The notes: generated by a model from the sequence alone, not told the origin. A stretch of DNA of 60,200 bases from Bacteroidaceae bacterium (GCA_017481875.1 JAFUOP010000048.1:1-60200), one strand, 5' to 3'. Positions 1 to 9,597 are shown, counted from the stretch's first letter. A program made the numbers and translations.

Positions 1-2123
1 TGAAACACTTGTTGTTTGTGGCTGTTGCCGGCGTTTTTATTGGTGCAGCGTTCAGCAATGGTATGATGGAGGTTGCCCGTAGTGGAATTTTTAACCCATC
101 GGAGTTCTACTTTTCCGAAGTTATGTGCATTTTCCTTGCCGTGATGGTGAGCGATGTCTTTTTGCTCGACCTCTTCAACTCGCTTGGCTTGCCCACATCT
201 ACCACTGTGTCGTTGGTATTTGAGTTGCTTGGTGCAGCCTTTATAGTGGCAATAATAAAAATGTTCAGCGGTGGTGCCGATATGGATATTGTAAACCTGC
301 TCAATACCGACAAAGCATTGGTAATGATTATTTCCATATTCCTTTCGGTGGCAATAGCTTTTGTCTTTGGCCTTGTGGTGCAGTGGATTGCACGTCTTAT
401 CTTTACATTTCATTTTCGCAGGAATCTTGGTCGTAAAATAGGAATCTTTGGCGGTATTGCTGTTACCTCCATAGTATATTTTATGCTCATCAAGGGGTTG
501 AAGGGTACCACTATCGTGCCGGCCGATATAAAAGATTTTATAGATAATAACTTACCCTTGGTGTTAGGTGGTTGTTTCCTCTTCTTTACACTGCTTATGC
601 AGTTGCTCCATTGGTGCCGGGTGAATGTTCTTAAAGTAGTTGTGCTCATTGGTACATTCTCGCTGGCACTTGCCTTTGCGGGTAACGACTTGGTGAACTT
701 CATTGGCGTTACCCTTGCCGGCTTCGATTCATTCATTACATATACGTTCAACAACCCTGCCGGTCTTTCTGCCGATCAATTTACTATGGAGTCGCTTGCA
801 GGTGCAGCAAAAACGCCTGTCTATTTCCTCTTTGGTGCCGGTGCGGTGATGGTAATTGCGCTGTGCACCAGTAAAAAGGCATTGAAGGTGTTGCAGACAT
901 CTATTGACCTATCTACTCAGAGCAACGAAGAAAATGAGATTTTCGGCACATCGCCCATTGCGCGTAACCTTGTGCGTGCAACCACTAAGGTTGCCGATGC
1001 GGTAGTGCGTGTTACTCCGCAGTTTGTGAAAAATTGGGTAAACAAACGTTTTACCCCGTTGGAGGAGCGTGAGGATATTGCCTTCGACCTTGTGCGTGCA
1101 TCGGTGAATCTGGTTCTTGGCGGCTTGCTCATTGCCGTGGGTACATCGCTAAAATTGCCCCTTTCCACTACATATATTACATTTATGGTGGCTATGGGTA
1201 GTTCACTTGCCGACCGTGCCTGGGGGCGCGAAAGTGCAGTGTATCGTGTAACCGGTGTTATTTCGGTTATAGGTGGTTGGTTTGTTACCGCAGGTGCTGC
1301 CTTTATATTGGGTGCCTTGGTGGCTGCAATTATGTACTACGGTGGCATAGTGGCAATGTATGCAATGATTGTGCTTGTAATATACCTGCTCATACGCAGC
1401 CATATAAAATATAATAAGAAGAAAAAAGAGGAGCAGTGTGATGTTACTATGCAGGTGGTGTTGCGTAGCGACGATGAGGCTGAGGTGTGGGCTGCATTGC
1501 AGGAACGTACTGCAAAAACTCTCTCTTCTTCGCTCACTTTCTCGGCCGATACATACAAATGTATGTTTGAGGCTTTTGCCAAAGATTCGTTGCGCCCACT
1601 TAAATTGTCGCTCATAAAAATAGTGGAGGAGAAGGCGAAGCTAAAAAAACAGCGTCGCTTGGAGACACGCGGCTTGCAGCGCATAGACCAGCAACTGTCG
1701 TTTGAACGTAGCACTTGGTATCACCTCTGTACCAACAGCTGCCAGCAAATGCTCAATACCCTCACTCGCATAGGTGAGCCTATGAAAGAGCACGCCGGCA
1801 ATAGCTTTTCTCCGCTTTCGAGAAACTACATCGAGGAGTTCTCCCCCTATTGTCGCAATGTATATAATGTACTTATGGATATAAACCGAATGGTTGAAAG
1901 CGGTTGTTACGACAATGCCGACGAGGTTTCGGCACGTGCCAAAGATCTGAAGCACGCGCTTGCCGCACTGCGCAAAACACAGACAAGGCGTTTGCAGGAA
2001 AACAAAGGGAGCCTGCGTATGGATTTTGAGTATCTCAATATAATACAGGAGAGCCACGAGCTGTTGAGCGAGGTGCGCAACTTGTTGCGTGGTAGTAATA
2101 AATATTTTGCTCCGGTGGTGTAA
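1..2123 (+). CDS. PiT-family inorganic phosphate transporter (5' end cut off)
   Basis: Membrane phosphate permease of the PiT/PHO4 family. The frame is open from the first base of the window; by comparison with the paralogue at 2461 about 48 N-terminal residues are missing. About ten hydrophobic segments are visible, with the second PiT signature (FAGNDLVNFIGV, coded near 680) between them. After the last membrane helix (near 1400) comes a soluble, charged C-terminal part of about 220 residues that is helical and PhoU/DUF47-like. The protein is very similar along its whole length to the next gene, so the two are a tandem duplication. PiT proteins move metal-phosphate coupled to protons or sodium; which ion is used here cannot be seen. 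A strong hairpin terminator follows. Confidence 0.9.
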   Translation, partial: KHLLFVAVAGVFIGAAFSNGMMEVARSGIFNPSEFYFSEVMCIFLAVMVSDVFLLDLFNSLGLPTSTTVSLVFELLGAAFIVAIIKMFSGGADMDIVNLLNTDKALVMIISIFLSVAIAFVFGLVVQWIARLIFTFHFRRNLGRKIGIFGGIAVTSIVYFMLIKGLKGTTIVPADIKDFIDNNLPLVLGGCFLFFTLLMQLLHWCRVNVLKVVVLIGTFSLALAFAGNDLVNFIGVTLAGFDSFITYTFNNPAGLSADQFTMESLAGAAKTPVYFLFGAGAVMVIALCTSKKALKVLQTSIDLSTQSNEENEIFGTSPIARNLVRATTKVADAVVRVTPQFVKNWVNKRFTPLEEREDIAFDLVRASVNLVLGGLLIAVGTSLKLPLSTTYITFMVAMGSSLADRAWGRESAVYRVTGVISVIGGWFVTAGAAFILGALVAAIMYYGGIVAMYAMIVLVIYLLIRSHIKYNKKKKEEQCDVTMQVVLRSDDEAEVWAALQERTAKTLSSSLTFSADTYKCMFEAFAKDSLRPLKLSLIKIVEEKAKLKKQRRLETRGLQRIDQQLSFERSTWYHLCTNSCQQMLNTLTRIGEPMKEHAGNSFSPLSRNYIEEFSPYCRNVYNVLMDINRMVESGCYDNADEVSARAKDLKHALAALRKTQTRRLQENKGSLRMDFEYLNIIQESHELLSEVRNLLRGSNKYFAPVV

Positions 2124-2153
2124 AACTCGCATTGCGTTGTAAATAAGGTTATT

Positions 2154-2199
2154 AAAAATTTAACAAAGGAAAGTGCACTTTCCTTTGTTAAATTTTTTT
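2154..2199 (+). terminator. Long perfect hairpin terminator after the first PiT gene
   Basis: Perfect inverted repeat with 22-bp arms (2154-2175 and 2176-2197) and no loop bases of its own, flanked by A and T runs. It should work in both directions. Confidence 0.85.
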
Positions 2200-2205
2200 G
2201 TCCCT

Positions 2206-2238
2206 TTTGTTGAAATATAAAATATTTATCTATTTTTG
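2206..2238 (+). promoter_or_regulatory. Promoter of the second PiT gene
   Basis: TTTG (2206-2209) and TATTTTTG (2231-2238, fits TAnnTTTG) are separated by 21 bases, the arrangement of the Bacteroidetes primary sigma factor promoter. Transcription would start near 2245, leaving a leader of about 215 nt before the ATG at 2461. Confidence 0.55.
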
Positions 2239-2324
2239 TGATAATTTAGCACTATTCCGTTTAGAAGGCGGGTATAGTAACTATGATGCAAAGATAGAAG
2301 TAATATATAGCCATAAAGTTTATT

Positions 2325-2395
2325 TGTCATTCAGAACCTTGCGTGAGGATTCTTAAAAAGACTATTGAGATATCTCACTTTTGTTCGGTATGACA
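2325..2395. repeat. REP/MITE-like imperfect palindrome in the leader of the second PiT gene
   Basis: A 71-bp element whose ends are imperfect inverted repeats (TGTCATTCAGAAC at 2325-2337, GTTCGGTATGACA at 2383-2395) and whose inside again pairs (GTGAG...CTCAC). Ends of the GTCATTC/GAATGAC type are common on short intergenic repeats in this phylum. It lies in the transcribed leader. Confidence 0.5.
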
Positions 2396-2460
2396 TTAAT
2401 AAGAATTGGTGAGCGATTAACTGCATAAATAAAACATAATATAAATTAAAAATATCGATT

Positions 2461-4722
2461 ATGGATATTGCGTATCTATTGGTAGTCATCTTTATGTTCT
2501 CGCTGGCAATACTCGACTTGACAGTTGGTGTGAGCAACGATGCCGTAAACTTTCTAAGTTCTGCAGTCGGTAGTAAGGCTGCAAAATTAAAACACGTGCT
2601 TATGGTCGCCGCTTTGGGTGTGTTCATCGGTGCGACATTCAGTAGCGGAATGATGGACGTGGCGCGCCACGGAATCTTTGCTCCGCAGTATTTCAGTTTC
2701 AGTCAGGTTATGTGCATCTACTTGGCGGTGGTCATCAGCGATGTCTTTCTGCTCGATCTCTTCAACTCGCTTGGCTTGCCTACATCTACCACGGTTTCTA
2801 TGGTGTTCGAGTTGCTCGGTGCTGCATTCATCACTGCGCTCATCAATTCAAGCACAACCACAGCAAGTTTCATGGAGATGCTCAATACCGATAAGGCGTT
2901 GACAATTATTATTTCAATCTTCCTTTCGGTGGCCATAGCCTTTGTGTTTGGTCTCATTGTGCAGTGGATTGCGCGTGTTATATTTACTTTCCATTATCGC
3001 AAAAATCTGTCGAGCAAGATTGGAATTTTTGGCGGTATTGCAGTTACATCAATCATATACTTTATGCTCATTAAGGGATTGAAAGGCAGTGCGTTGGTAA
3101 CAAATTCCGTGAGGGCATATATTGACGAGCACACTGTTCTTATCCTTTTTATTGCATTTGTGTTCTTTACAATATTTATGCAGTTGCTTCACTGGTGCAA
3201 GGTGAACGTGCTCAAGGTGGTTGTGCTCATAGGTACATTTTCTTTGGCATTCGCCTTTGCGGGTAACGACTTGGTGAACTTCATTGGTGTTACATTGGCT
3301 GGTTTTGAATCGTTCAAGGATTTCACGGCCAATGGTGCCGGTATCTCTGCCGATAGTTTTATGATGGATTCGCTCAACGGCTCGGCAAAAACTCCCGTAT
3401 ATTTCCTCATTGGAGCGGGTGCAGTTATGGTTTTTGCACTATGGACAAGTAAAAAGGCTCGCAAGGTGCTGCAGACATCAATCAATCTGTCGAGCCAGCA
3501 GAACGACGATGGCGATATTTTCGGAACATCGCCCATTGCCCGTAACCTTGTGCGTGCCACAACCAAAATGGTCGATGGAATTTCGCGTGTAACGCCGCAG
3601 AGTGTTAAGGACTGGGTGAACAAACGCTTTACTCCGTTAGAGGAGCGTGAAGATGTTGCTTTCGACCTTGTGCGCGCTGCCGTGAACCTGGTGCTTGCGG
3701 GCTTGCTCATTGCAATTGGTACATCGCTTAAACTGCCCCTCTCAACAACCTATGTTACATTTATGGTGGGTATGGGTTCTTCGTTGAGCGACCGTGCCTG
3801 GGGGCGCGAGAGTGCCGTGTACCGTGTAACCGGTGTGGTTTCGGTAGTGGGCGGTTGGTTCATCACAGCCGGTGCTGCATTCATAATTGCTGCTTTTGTG
3901 GCATCGATAATGAACTATGGCGGTATCCCTGCAATGTATGTGATGATTGCCCTGGTTGTCTATCTGCTCATTCGCAGCCACATACAGTATAATAAGAAGA
4001 AGGATAGTGAGAAGGCAGACGAGGATATGATGGTTATTCTCCGTTCCGAGGACCAAAAAGAGGTGTGGAATAAATTGCAGGCACATGCTGCAAGCACCCT
4101 CACACACTCGCTCACCTTCTCGGCCGATACATACAAACGTCTCTTTGAGTCGTTTGCAAAAGATGAGCTACGCCCATTAAAGTCGTCGCTCATAAAGATA
4201 GTAGAGGAGAAGGCCTATTTAAAAAAGGAGCGTCGTTCCGAAACACGTGGCATGCAGCGCATAGACCAGCAGCTTGCTTTTGAGCGCAGCACCTGGTATC
4301 ACCTTTGTACCAACAGTTGCCAGCAGATGTTGAATACGCTTACCCGCATAGGTGAGCCTATGAAGGAGCACGCCGACAACAGCTTCTCACCCTTGTCGAA
4401 GAACTACATTGAGGAGTTCTCTCCCTATTGTCGCGACGTATATAACACGCTTAAAGACATTAACGACATTATAACAAGCGGTAACTACGAGGCATCGCAC
4501 GAGGTATCGGAGCGTGCAAAAGACCTCAAGCATGCGCTTGCCAACCTGCGCAAAACGCAAACAATGCGTCTGCACCAAAGCAGCGGCAGCCTGCGTATGG
4601 ACTTTGTATATCTGAACCTTATTCAAGAAAGTCACGAGCTCATCAGTGAGGTGCGTAACCTCTTGCGTGGTGGTAACAAGTTCTTTGCCTCATCGGCAGT
4701 GAAGGTTGCTCCTGCTGAATAA
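2461..4722 (+). CDS. PiT-family inorganic phosphate transporter
   Basis: Complete 753-residue paralogue of the first gene. Both PiT signature repeats are visible: GVSNDAVNFLSSAVGS (about residues 23-38) and FAGNDLVNFIGVTLAG (about 265-280), the two family half-sites. Hydrophobic helices run to about residue 515, followed by a soluble PhoU-like tail of about 220 residues that probably sits in the cytoplasm and may gate the channel. The ATG at 2461 is the first start after the leader and gives the expected N-terminal helix. It has its own promoter and a 16-bp hairpin terminator, so it is monocistronic. With a PhoB/PhoR-like pair 1 kb downstream, control by phosphate supply is plausible but not shown. 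Confidence 0.93.
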   Translation: MDIAYLLVVIFMFSLAILDLTVGVSNDAVNFLSSAVGSKAAKLKHVLMVAALGVFIGATFSSGMMDVARHGIFAPQYFSFSQVMCIYLAVVISDVFLLDLFNSLGLPTSTTVSMVFELLGAAFITALINSSTTTASFMEMLNTDKALTIIISIFLSVAIAFVFGLIVQWIARVIFTFHYRKNLSSKIGIFGGIAVTSIIYFMLIKGLKGSALVTNSVRAYIDEHTVLILFIAFVFFTIFMQLLHWCKVNVLKVVVLIGTFSLAFAFAGNDLVNFIGVTLAGFESFKDFTANGAGISADSFMMDSLNGSAKTPVYFLIGAGAVMVFALWTSKKARKVLQTSINLSSQQNDDGDIFGTSPIARNLVRATTKMVDGISRVTPQSVKDWVNKRFTPLEEREDVAFDLVRAAVNLVLAGLLIAIGTSLKLPLSTTYVTFMVGMGSSLSDRAWGRESAVYRVTGVVSVVGGWFITAGAAFIIAAFVASIMNYGGIPAMYVMIALVVYLLIRSHIQYNKKKDSEKADEDMMVILRSEDQKEVWNKLQAHAASTLTHSLTFSADTYKRLFESFAKDELRPLKSSLIKIVEEKAYLKKERRSETRGMQRIDQQLAFERSTWYHLCTNSCQQMLNTLTRIGEPMKEHADNSFSPLSKNYIEEFSPYCRDVYNTLKDINDIITSGNYEASHEVSERAKDLKHALANLRKTQTMRLHQSSGSLRMDFVYLNLIQESHELISEVRNLLRGGNKFFASSAVKVAPAE

Positions 4723-4740
4723 CAGGTGGTAAAAATAAAA

Positions 4741-4792
4741 ATGAGTAGCTGCAGAAAGATAGAAAAATTCTTCTGCAGCTACTCATTTTTTT
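4741..4792 (+). terminator. Hairpin terminator after the second PiT gene
   Basis: Perfect 16-bp arms at 4741-4756 and 4771-4786 with a 14-nt loop, followed by a run of seven T. Confidence 0.9.
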
Positions 4793-4793
4793 G

Positions 4794-4801
4794 TAAATTT
4801 G
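4794..4801 (+). promoter_or_regulatory. -7 element ahead of endonuclease IV operon
   Basis: TAAATTTG fits the TAnnTTTG -7 box and lies 26 nt before the ATG at 4827. The -33 position falls in the preceding terminator stem and has no clear TTTG. Confidence 0.4.
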
Positions 4802-4826
4802 CCGTAAATAATATAATAGGAAAGTT

Positions 4827-5660
4827 ATGAAATATATTGGAGCGCACGTATCGGCAAGCGGTGGAGTGGAGAACGCACCGCAGAATGCAGTGGCTATAGG
4901 GGCCAATGCATTTGCCCTCTTTACAAAGAATCAACGCCAGTGGGTGTCGGCACCTCTCACAGAAAAGAGCATTGCTCTCTTTAAGGAGCGTTGCGCGGCA
5001 GGTGGCTTCGATGCTCGTTACATATTGCCGCACGACAGTTACCTCATAAACCTTGGCAACCCCGACGATGAGGCTATACAAAAGTCGCGTGCAGCCTTCC
5101 TCGATGAGATGAAACGTTGCGAGCAGCTTGGGCTCACAATGCTCAATTTCCACCCAGGCAGTCATTTGAATAAAATATCGGTGGAGCAGTGTCTCGATGC
5201 CATTGCGGCCAATATAAACCTGGCTCTTGCACATACCAACGGTGTAACTGCTGTTATTGAAAACACAGCGGGGCAGGGCAGCAACGTGGGTAACCGTCTC
5301 GAGGAGATACGTTACATAATAGACCGCATCGATGATAAAAGCCGTGTTGGTGTGTGCATAGATACCTGCCACTTCTATTCTGCCGGCTACGACATTGTAA
5401 ACGACTACGAAGGCTCATTTGCTGCGTTAGACAATATCATAGGGCGTGAGTATCTGCTTGCAATCCACTTGAACGATACCAAGAAGCCCTTGGGCTCGCG
5501 TGTCGATAGGCACGAAAGCATTGGGCTAGGTTTGTTGGGCTTGGATTTCTTCAAACGTTTTATGAAGGATTCCCGTTTCGATAATATACCAATAATCCTT
5601 GAAACACCCGACGAAAGCCGTTGGGCCGATGAGATAAATTTATTGCGTAGTTTCGAATAA
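4827..5660 (+). CDS. nfo: Endonuclease IV (AP endonuclease)
   Basis: Zn-dependent DNA repair enzyme that cuts 5' of abasic sites in base-excision repair. The 277-residue length is normal for the family. Metal-ligand and active-site motifs in order: the start [49 protein letters not shown], and the signature [11 protein letters not shown], then ILETPDE. The next gene follows after 6 nt, so endonuclease IV heads a run of four co-directional genes with the two-component pair and the acyltransferase. Confidence 0.97.
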   Translation: MKYIGAHVSASGGVENAPQNAVAIGANAFALFTKNQRQWVSAPLTEKSIALFKERCAAGGFDARYILPHDSYLINLGNPDDEAIQKSRAAFLDEMKRCEQLGLTMLNFHPGSHLNKISVEQCLDAIAANINLALAHTNGVTAVIENTAGQGSNVGNRLEEIRYIIDRIDDKSRVGVCIDTCHFYSAGYDIVNDYEGSFAALDNIIGREYLLAIHLNDTKKPLGSRVDRHESIGLGLLGLDFFKRFMKDSRFDNIPIILETPDESRWADEINLLRSFE

Positions 5661-5666
5661 AAGAGT

Positions 5667-6365
5667 ATGGAAAGAATACTTGTAGTAGATGACGAGCCCG
5701 ATTTGTGTGAGATTCTCAAGTTTAATCTCGAAAACAGCGGCTACGAGGTAGATACCGCAAACTCAGGTGGGGAGGCTCTTGAAAAAGATGTGGCTTCCTA
5801 CAATATGTTTCTGCTCGATGTTATGATGGACGATATGAGTGGTTTCACTCTTGCAGCGTGCCTGCGTAAGATACCACAAGTGTCAAATACCCCCATAATA
5901 TTCATTACGGCTAAGGGTGATGAAAACGATGTGCTCAAGGGCTTCAATGTGGGTGCCGACGACTATATACACAAGCCTTTCCGCATAAGCGAGGTTATTG
6001 CCCGCGTGAAGGCGGTGTTGCGTCGCCACGAGGCCGTTGCCCTGCCCGTTGCACAGGCTGGCGAGCTGCTGGTGGGTTCTCTTGCATTGAACCCCGAAAC
6101 CAAGCGTGCAACCATCGACGGCGAGGATATATCGCTCACAAAAAAGGAGTTCGAGGTGTTGCATATGTTGCTGTTGAGGCCCGGCAAGGTATATTCGCGT
6201 GAGGAGATTCTTGCACGTGTGTGGCCCGACGACGTGAACGTGCTCGAGCGCAGCATAGACGTGAATATGACACGCTTGCGCAAGAAGCTTGGTCCTTATG
6301 CCTCAAATATAGTGTCGCGCAGTGGCTATGGTTATTGTTTCATTTTAGACCGTAACGAACAGTAA
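5667..6365 (+). CDS. OmpR/PhoB-family response regulator
   Basis: 232 residues. The N-terminal receiver has the acidic pair (D8/D9), the phosphoacceptor D51 in LLDVMM, the switch Thr81 and K103 in HKPF. The C-terminal winged helix (about 130-230) has the OmpR pattern LTKKEFEVLHMLL...VYSREEIL...LERSIDVNMTRLRKKL...SGYGYCF. It starts 6 nt after endonuclease IV and ends 4 nt before the sensor kinase, so the pair is co-translated. PhoB-like by architecture; the phosphate genes upstream make a Pho role attractive, but the DNA target is not known from sequence. Confidence 0.93.
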   Translation: MERILVVDDEPDLCEILKFNLENSGYEVDTANSGGEALEKDVASYNMFLLDVMMDDMSGFTLAACLRKIPQVSNTPIIFITAKGDENDVLKGFNVGADDYIHKPFRISEVIARVKAVLRRHEAVALPVAQAGELLVGSLALNPETKRATIDGEDISLTKKEFEVLHMLLLRPGKVYSREEILARVWPDDVNVLERSIDVNMTRLRKKLGPYASNIVSRSGYGYCFILDRNEQ

Positions 6366-6369
6366 TAGT

Positions 6370-8004
6370 ATGCCCTCCTCGTTTGCAAAGTTCTTTTTCC
6401 CTCTTGTGGTGCTGTTGCTTCTTCTTGTTGGTTGCAGCATATACTACTACCACGATCGTGAGCGTCAGCTTGCCGAGCTGCACTTGCAAGAGGCTCTGCG
6501 CAACGTGAACGAGAATGTGTACGACCTGCTGCGCATACGTGGCGAGAATGAGTACAGCGAAGATATGGCCCTGTATATGCAACGCTACATTGCTCATTAC
6601 GACAGGCGCGGTCTGCGTCTCACACTCATTTCACCAGCAACCGGCAATGTGCTTTATGAGTCATCGGCCTTGGCAGGCGATGCTTGGATAAACAGTGAAA
6701 ACCACGCAGCCCGCCCCGAAGTGTTGCAGGCCAAAAGCGATGGCGTGGGCTATGCTGTGCGTCGTCTCTCCACTGCAACCGGCAAGGAGTATTTTTATGT
6801 GGCAACCTACGATGAAGAGTTTAATTTTATTGTGCGAAGTTCAATGCCTTATGAGTTTGTCTATACGCACAACACCGCCAAGCATTTGGTTGTTTTCCTC
6901 TTTGCAGCCTTTCTTGTCGTGTTGCTCATTATAATAATGTATCGTGTGGTGCAGGTGGTTGGCAGTAAAGAACTTGCAACGCAAAAATTGCTTATGCATT
7001 TGAGTATAGCGCAGGAGGGGCTTGCCTTTTTCGACCATCGCAAACGCCTGCTTTTTGCAAACAGTCTCTTCAGAGAGTATGGCGATTTTATATCGGCAAA
7101 GCATCTGGCCGACACAGGTAATATCTTATCCCAGCCCGAATTCCACAAAATAAAGCGTTTTATAGATAACGACGGCTACTTGAATAACACTACGCGTGAA
7201 AGTACCATACACGACAAGGTTGAAATCTCGGGGCGTACATTCTCTTTGCGTTGTGTGCTGTTCAACGATGGTAGTTTCGAGGTTTCTATTAACGATATAT
7301 CCCGTGCCGAGGAGCAGAGCCGTGTGGAAAAACAACTGACACAGAATGTGGCACACGAGTTCAAAACACCGGTATGCAGTATTCAAGGCTACTTGGAAAC
7401 AATATTGGAAAACTATCCCGGCAACCTCACCGCCGAGCAGATGATGCACTTTCTGCAACGTTGCTACTCGCAAAGCAACCGCCTCAATACCTTGGTGCAG
7501 GATATGCAGAGCCTCAACAGTATGAACGATACCTTGCAAAAGATAAATAAAGAGTCGGTGGATATAGCACAGGTAGTCGGCGGTATTCAGCAGGAGATAG
7601 AGAACAAGCTTGCCGAGCAGGGAATGAGCGTGCAGAACAAACTGCCTGCGCAACTGTTGCTTATGGGCGATGCGGGTAAAATATACTCCATCTTCCGCAA
7701 CTTGTTCGACAATGCCGTTGCCTATGCGGGGCAGGGTGCGGTTATTACAGTAAGCTGCTTTCGCAGCGATGCCGAGTACTACTATTTCAGTTTCAGAGAT
7801 AATGGCGCGGGAGTGCCGCAAGAGCATCTGTCGCGTATATTCGAACGTTTCTATCGTGTGGATAAAGGGCGCAGCCGCAAGCTTGGCGGTACAGGCCTTG
7901 GGCTTGCCATTGTAAAAAATGCGGTGGCATTGCACGGTGGCACAATATCGGCACGCGAGGCACAGGGTGGTGGGCTTGAGTTTGTATTTAAGCTGCGTCG
8001 ATGA
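6370..8004 (+). CDS. Membrane sensor histidine kinase (PhoR/ResE-like)
   Basis: 544 residues. A first membrane helix (about 10-28) and a second (about 170-192) enclose an extracytoplasmic sensor of about 140 residues. A PAS-like linker follows, then the dimerisation/phosphoacceptor helix with H329 in VAHEFKTP, the N box (NLFDNAVAYA), the G1 box (DNGAGVP), and the F and G2 boxes (FERFYRVDKG, GGTGLGLAIVK). All catalytic motifs are intact. It should phosphorylate the regulator encoded directly upstream. The ligand is not readable; the architecture resembles PhoR, which senses phosphate through the transport machinery. Confidence 0.93.
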   Translation: MPSSFAKFFFPLVVLLLLLVGCSIYYYHDRERQLAELHLQEALRNVNENVYDLLRIRGENEYSEDMALYMQRYIAHYDRRGLRLTLISPATGNVLYESSALAGDAWINSENHAARPEVLQAKSDGVGYAVRRLSTATGKEYFYVATYDEEFNFIVRSSMPYEFVYTHNTAKHLVVFLFAAFLVVLLIIIMYRVVQVVGSKELATQKLLMHLSIAQEGLAFFDHRKRLLFANSLFREYGDFISAKHLADTGNILSQPEFHKIKRFIDNDGYLNNTTRESTIHDKVEISGRTFSLRCVLFNDGSFEVSINDISRAEEQSRVEKQLTQNVAHEFKTPVCSIQGYLETILENYPGNLTAEQMMHFLQRCYSQSNRLNTLVQDMQSLNSMNDTLQKINKESVDIAQVVGGIQQEIENKLAEQGMSVQNKLPAQLLLMGDAGKIYSIFRNLFDNAVAYAGQGAVITVSCFRSDAEYYYFSFRDNGAGVPQEHLSRIFERFYRVDKGRSRKLGGTGLGLAIVKNAVALHGGTISAREAQGGGLEFVFKLRR

Positions 8005-8026
8005 TTGGTTGTAAAAACAACACAAT

Positions 8027-9169
8027 ATGGCACAAAACGAAAAAATAAATATAGGTTGGATAGATATGCTACGCGTGGCAGCCTGTTTCTTTGTGGTCTT
8101 TTCGCATAGCTGCGACCCTTTCGTGGCACATTTCGATGCCAACCGCGAAATGTTCGTTACAGGTGTGTTTGCAGGCAGTCTTATGCGCCCTTGCGTTCCT
8201 CTTTTTGCAATGATGACGGCCGTGCTGTTGCTGCCTATAAAGCAGGGAACCACGCTTAACGAGTTCTATCGCAAGCGCATAGGGCGTGTGCTGAAGCCGC
8301 TTCTCTTCTGGTCGTTGGCACTTCCGCTTATGGCGTATTTCTACTTCACGGTGGTGAGTCCCCATACCCCCAACCCCCAATTGTCGGTGGCTGACTACAC
8401 TCCTGCAACATTGCTGCAACGGCTATATACCTTCGTCTTCAATTTTAATTTCGACACCACACCGCTATGGTATCTCTATATGCTCATAGGCTTATATTTT
8501 GTTATGCCCATAATAAATAGCTGGCTTGTGCAGGCAACGCAAAAAGAGATAAAGACAGTGCTTGGCGTGTGGGTGGTAACACTCTTTTTGCCATATATTA
8601 AAATGGCAGCTCCTTTATTGGGTTACGCGGGTAACTATGGCCATATGGGGCTTTTGGGCGAGTGCGATTGGAATGTATATGGCACCTTCTACTATGTGTC
8701 GGGCTTTGCGGGCTACCTTGTACTGGCCTACTATCTTAAAAAATACCCCCTTCAATGGAGCTGGGGCAAGATGGCTGCAATAAACCTGCCTATGTTCATT
8801 GCGGGCTATGCCATAACCTCGGTGGGCTACATTGTTACAAACAGCTATTTCCCCGGCAACTATGCCTATTTGGAAATCCTGTGGTACTTTGCCGGCATAA
8901 ATGTGTTTATGATGACCTTCCCCGTTTTTGTGACTATTCAGAAACTCAACGCAAAGCCACGCCCGTGGCTCTCGCAGGCGGCCAAGTTCACGTTTGGCAT
9001 ATATCTGTGTCATTTCACGTTCACATTCCTTAGTTACGACCTTTACAACACCCCCTCGCTGCCCTATGTAGTGCGCATAGTGCTTGCGGCCATAACCACC
9101 ACGGCTGTCAGCGCACTGCTTGTGTGGCTGCTGTCAAGAAATAGATTTACAAGGGTGCTGGTGGAGTAG
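8027..9169 (+). CDS. Acyltransferase family 3 membrane protein
   Basis: 380 residues, about ten membrane helices, starting with the family hallmark WIDMLRVAACFFVVFSHS (the His near residue 27 is the expected catalytic one). Such enzymes transfer acetyl or succinyl groups onto cell-surface glycans, O-antigen or small molecules. It starts 22 nt after the kinase and could be the last gene of the operon. The acceptor is unknown. The gene ends just before a repeat region and the prophage left end. Confidence 0.85.
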   Translation: MAQNEKINIGWIDMLRVAACFFVVFSHSCDPFVAHFDANREMFVTGVFAGSLMRPCVPLFAMMTAVLLLPIKQGTTLNEFYRKRIGRVLKPLLFWSLALPLMAYFYFTVVSPHTPNPQLSVADYTPATLLQRLYTFVFNFNFDTTPLWYLYMLIGLYFVMPIINSWLVQATQKEIKTVLGVWVVTLFLPYIKMAAPLLGYAGNYGHMGLLGECDWNVYGTFYYVSGFAGYLVLAYYLKKYPLQWSWGKMAAINLPMFIAGYAITSVGYIVTNSYFPGNYAYLEILWYFAGINVFMMTFPVFVTIQKLNAKPRPWLSQAAKFTFGIYLCHFTFTFLSYDLYNTPSLPYVVRIVLAAITTTAVSALLVWLLSRNRFTRVLVE

Positions 9170-9170
9170 G

Positions 9171-9374
9171 GGGATTGGCTTCGCTTTGCTCGCCCATCCC
9201 TTTTTGTGGTTCCTTTGCAAGAAACAAGAACGCTGTCGCGTTTCTTCTAATTTCCTTTTCTCGTCAGCCGGTAAGCGAGCTTCCCGCTGCCGTGTTTGTT
9301 CGGGATTGGCTTCGCTTTGCTCGCCCATCCCTTTTTGTGGTTCCTTTGCAAGAAACAAGAACGCTGTCGCGTTT
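9171..9374. repeat. Pair of 73-bp exact direct repeats
   Basis: Bases 9171-9243 and 9302-9374 are identical (73 bp, offset 131). Between and after them lie related, partly matching GC-richer bits (around 9270-9290 and 9400-9420). The region has open frames on both strands but no plausible start or family, so I treat it as an intergenic repeat. It ends at the terminator next to attL. Confidence 0.8.
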
Positions 9375-9431
9375 TTCTTGTTTTGTTTTTTACTCGCTTT
9401 GTGAGCAAGCTCCCAAGCGGGCATAAAACAA

Positions 9432-9458
9432 AACAAGAGAACTTTCAGTTCTCTTGTT
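9432..9458 (-). terminator. Hairpin next to attL, probable original tRNA-Ser terminator
   Basis: Perfect 10-bp arms (9432-9441 and 9449-9458) around a 7-nt loop, followed on the minus strand by a T-rich run. It lies 4 bases outside the attL core on the chromosomal side. Before integration it would have stood just downstream of the tRNA-Ser 3' end. Confidence 0.7.
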
Positions 9459-9462
9459 TCTT

Positions 9463-9477
9463 GCGGAGAGGGAGGGA
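9463..9477. other. attL core
   Basis: 15-bp copy of the tRNA-Ser 3' end sequence (GCGGAGAGGGAGGGA), identical to 46487-46501. To its left is chromosomal DNA with the old tRNA terminator, to its right phage DNA. Confidence 0.9.
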
Positions 9478-9597
9478 GTATTTTGTAATTTTTCCCTCTT
9501 ATCCTTGCGGAGCAACTCCTTGCAATTCAATGCAGTATAAAAAGCGACCATTGCATCTTTTGTCGCCCTATGTCCGTATCTCGTCCTTAGGGATTGT

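Noticed and set aside
7126-8253. Minus-strand open frame of 375 codons opposite the histidine kinase
   Set aside because: Fully antisense to an intact kinase with all motifs; its own translation is low-complexity His/Thr/Leu text with no domain.
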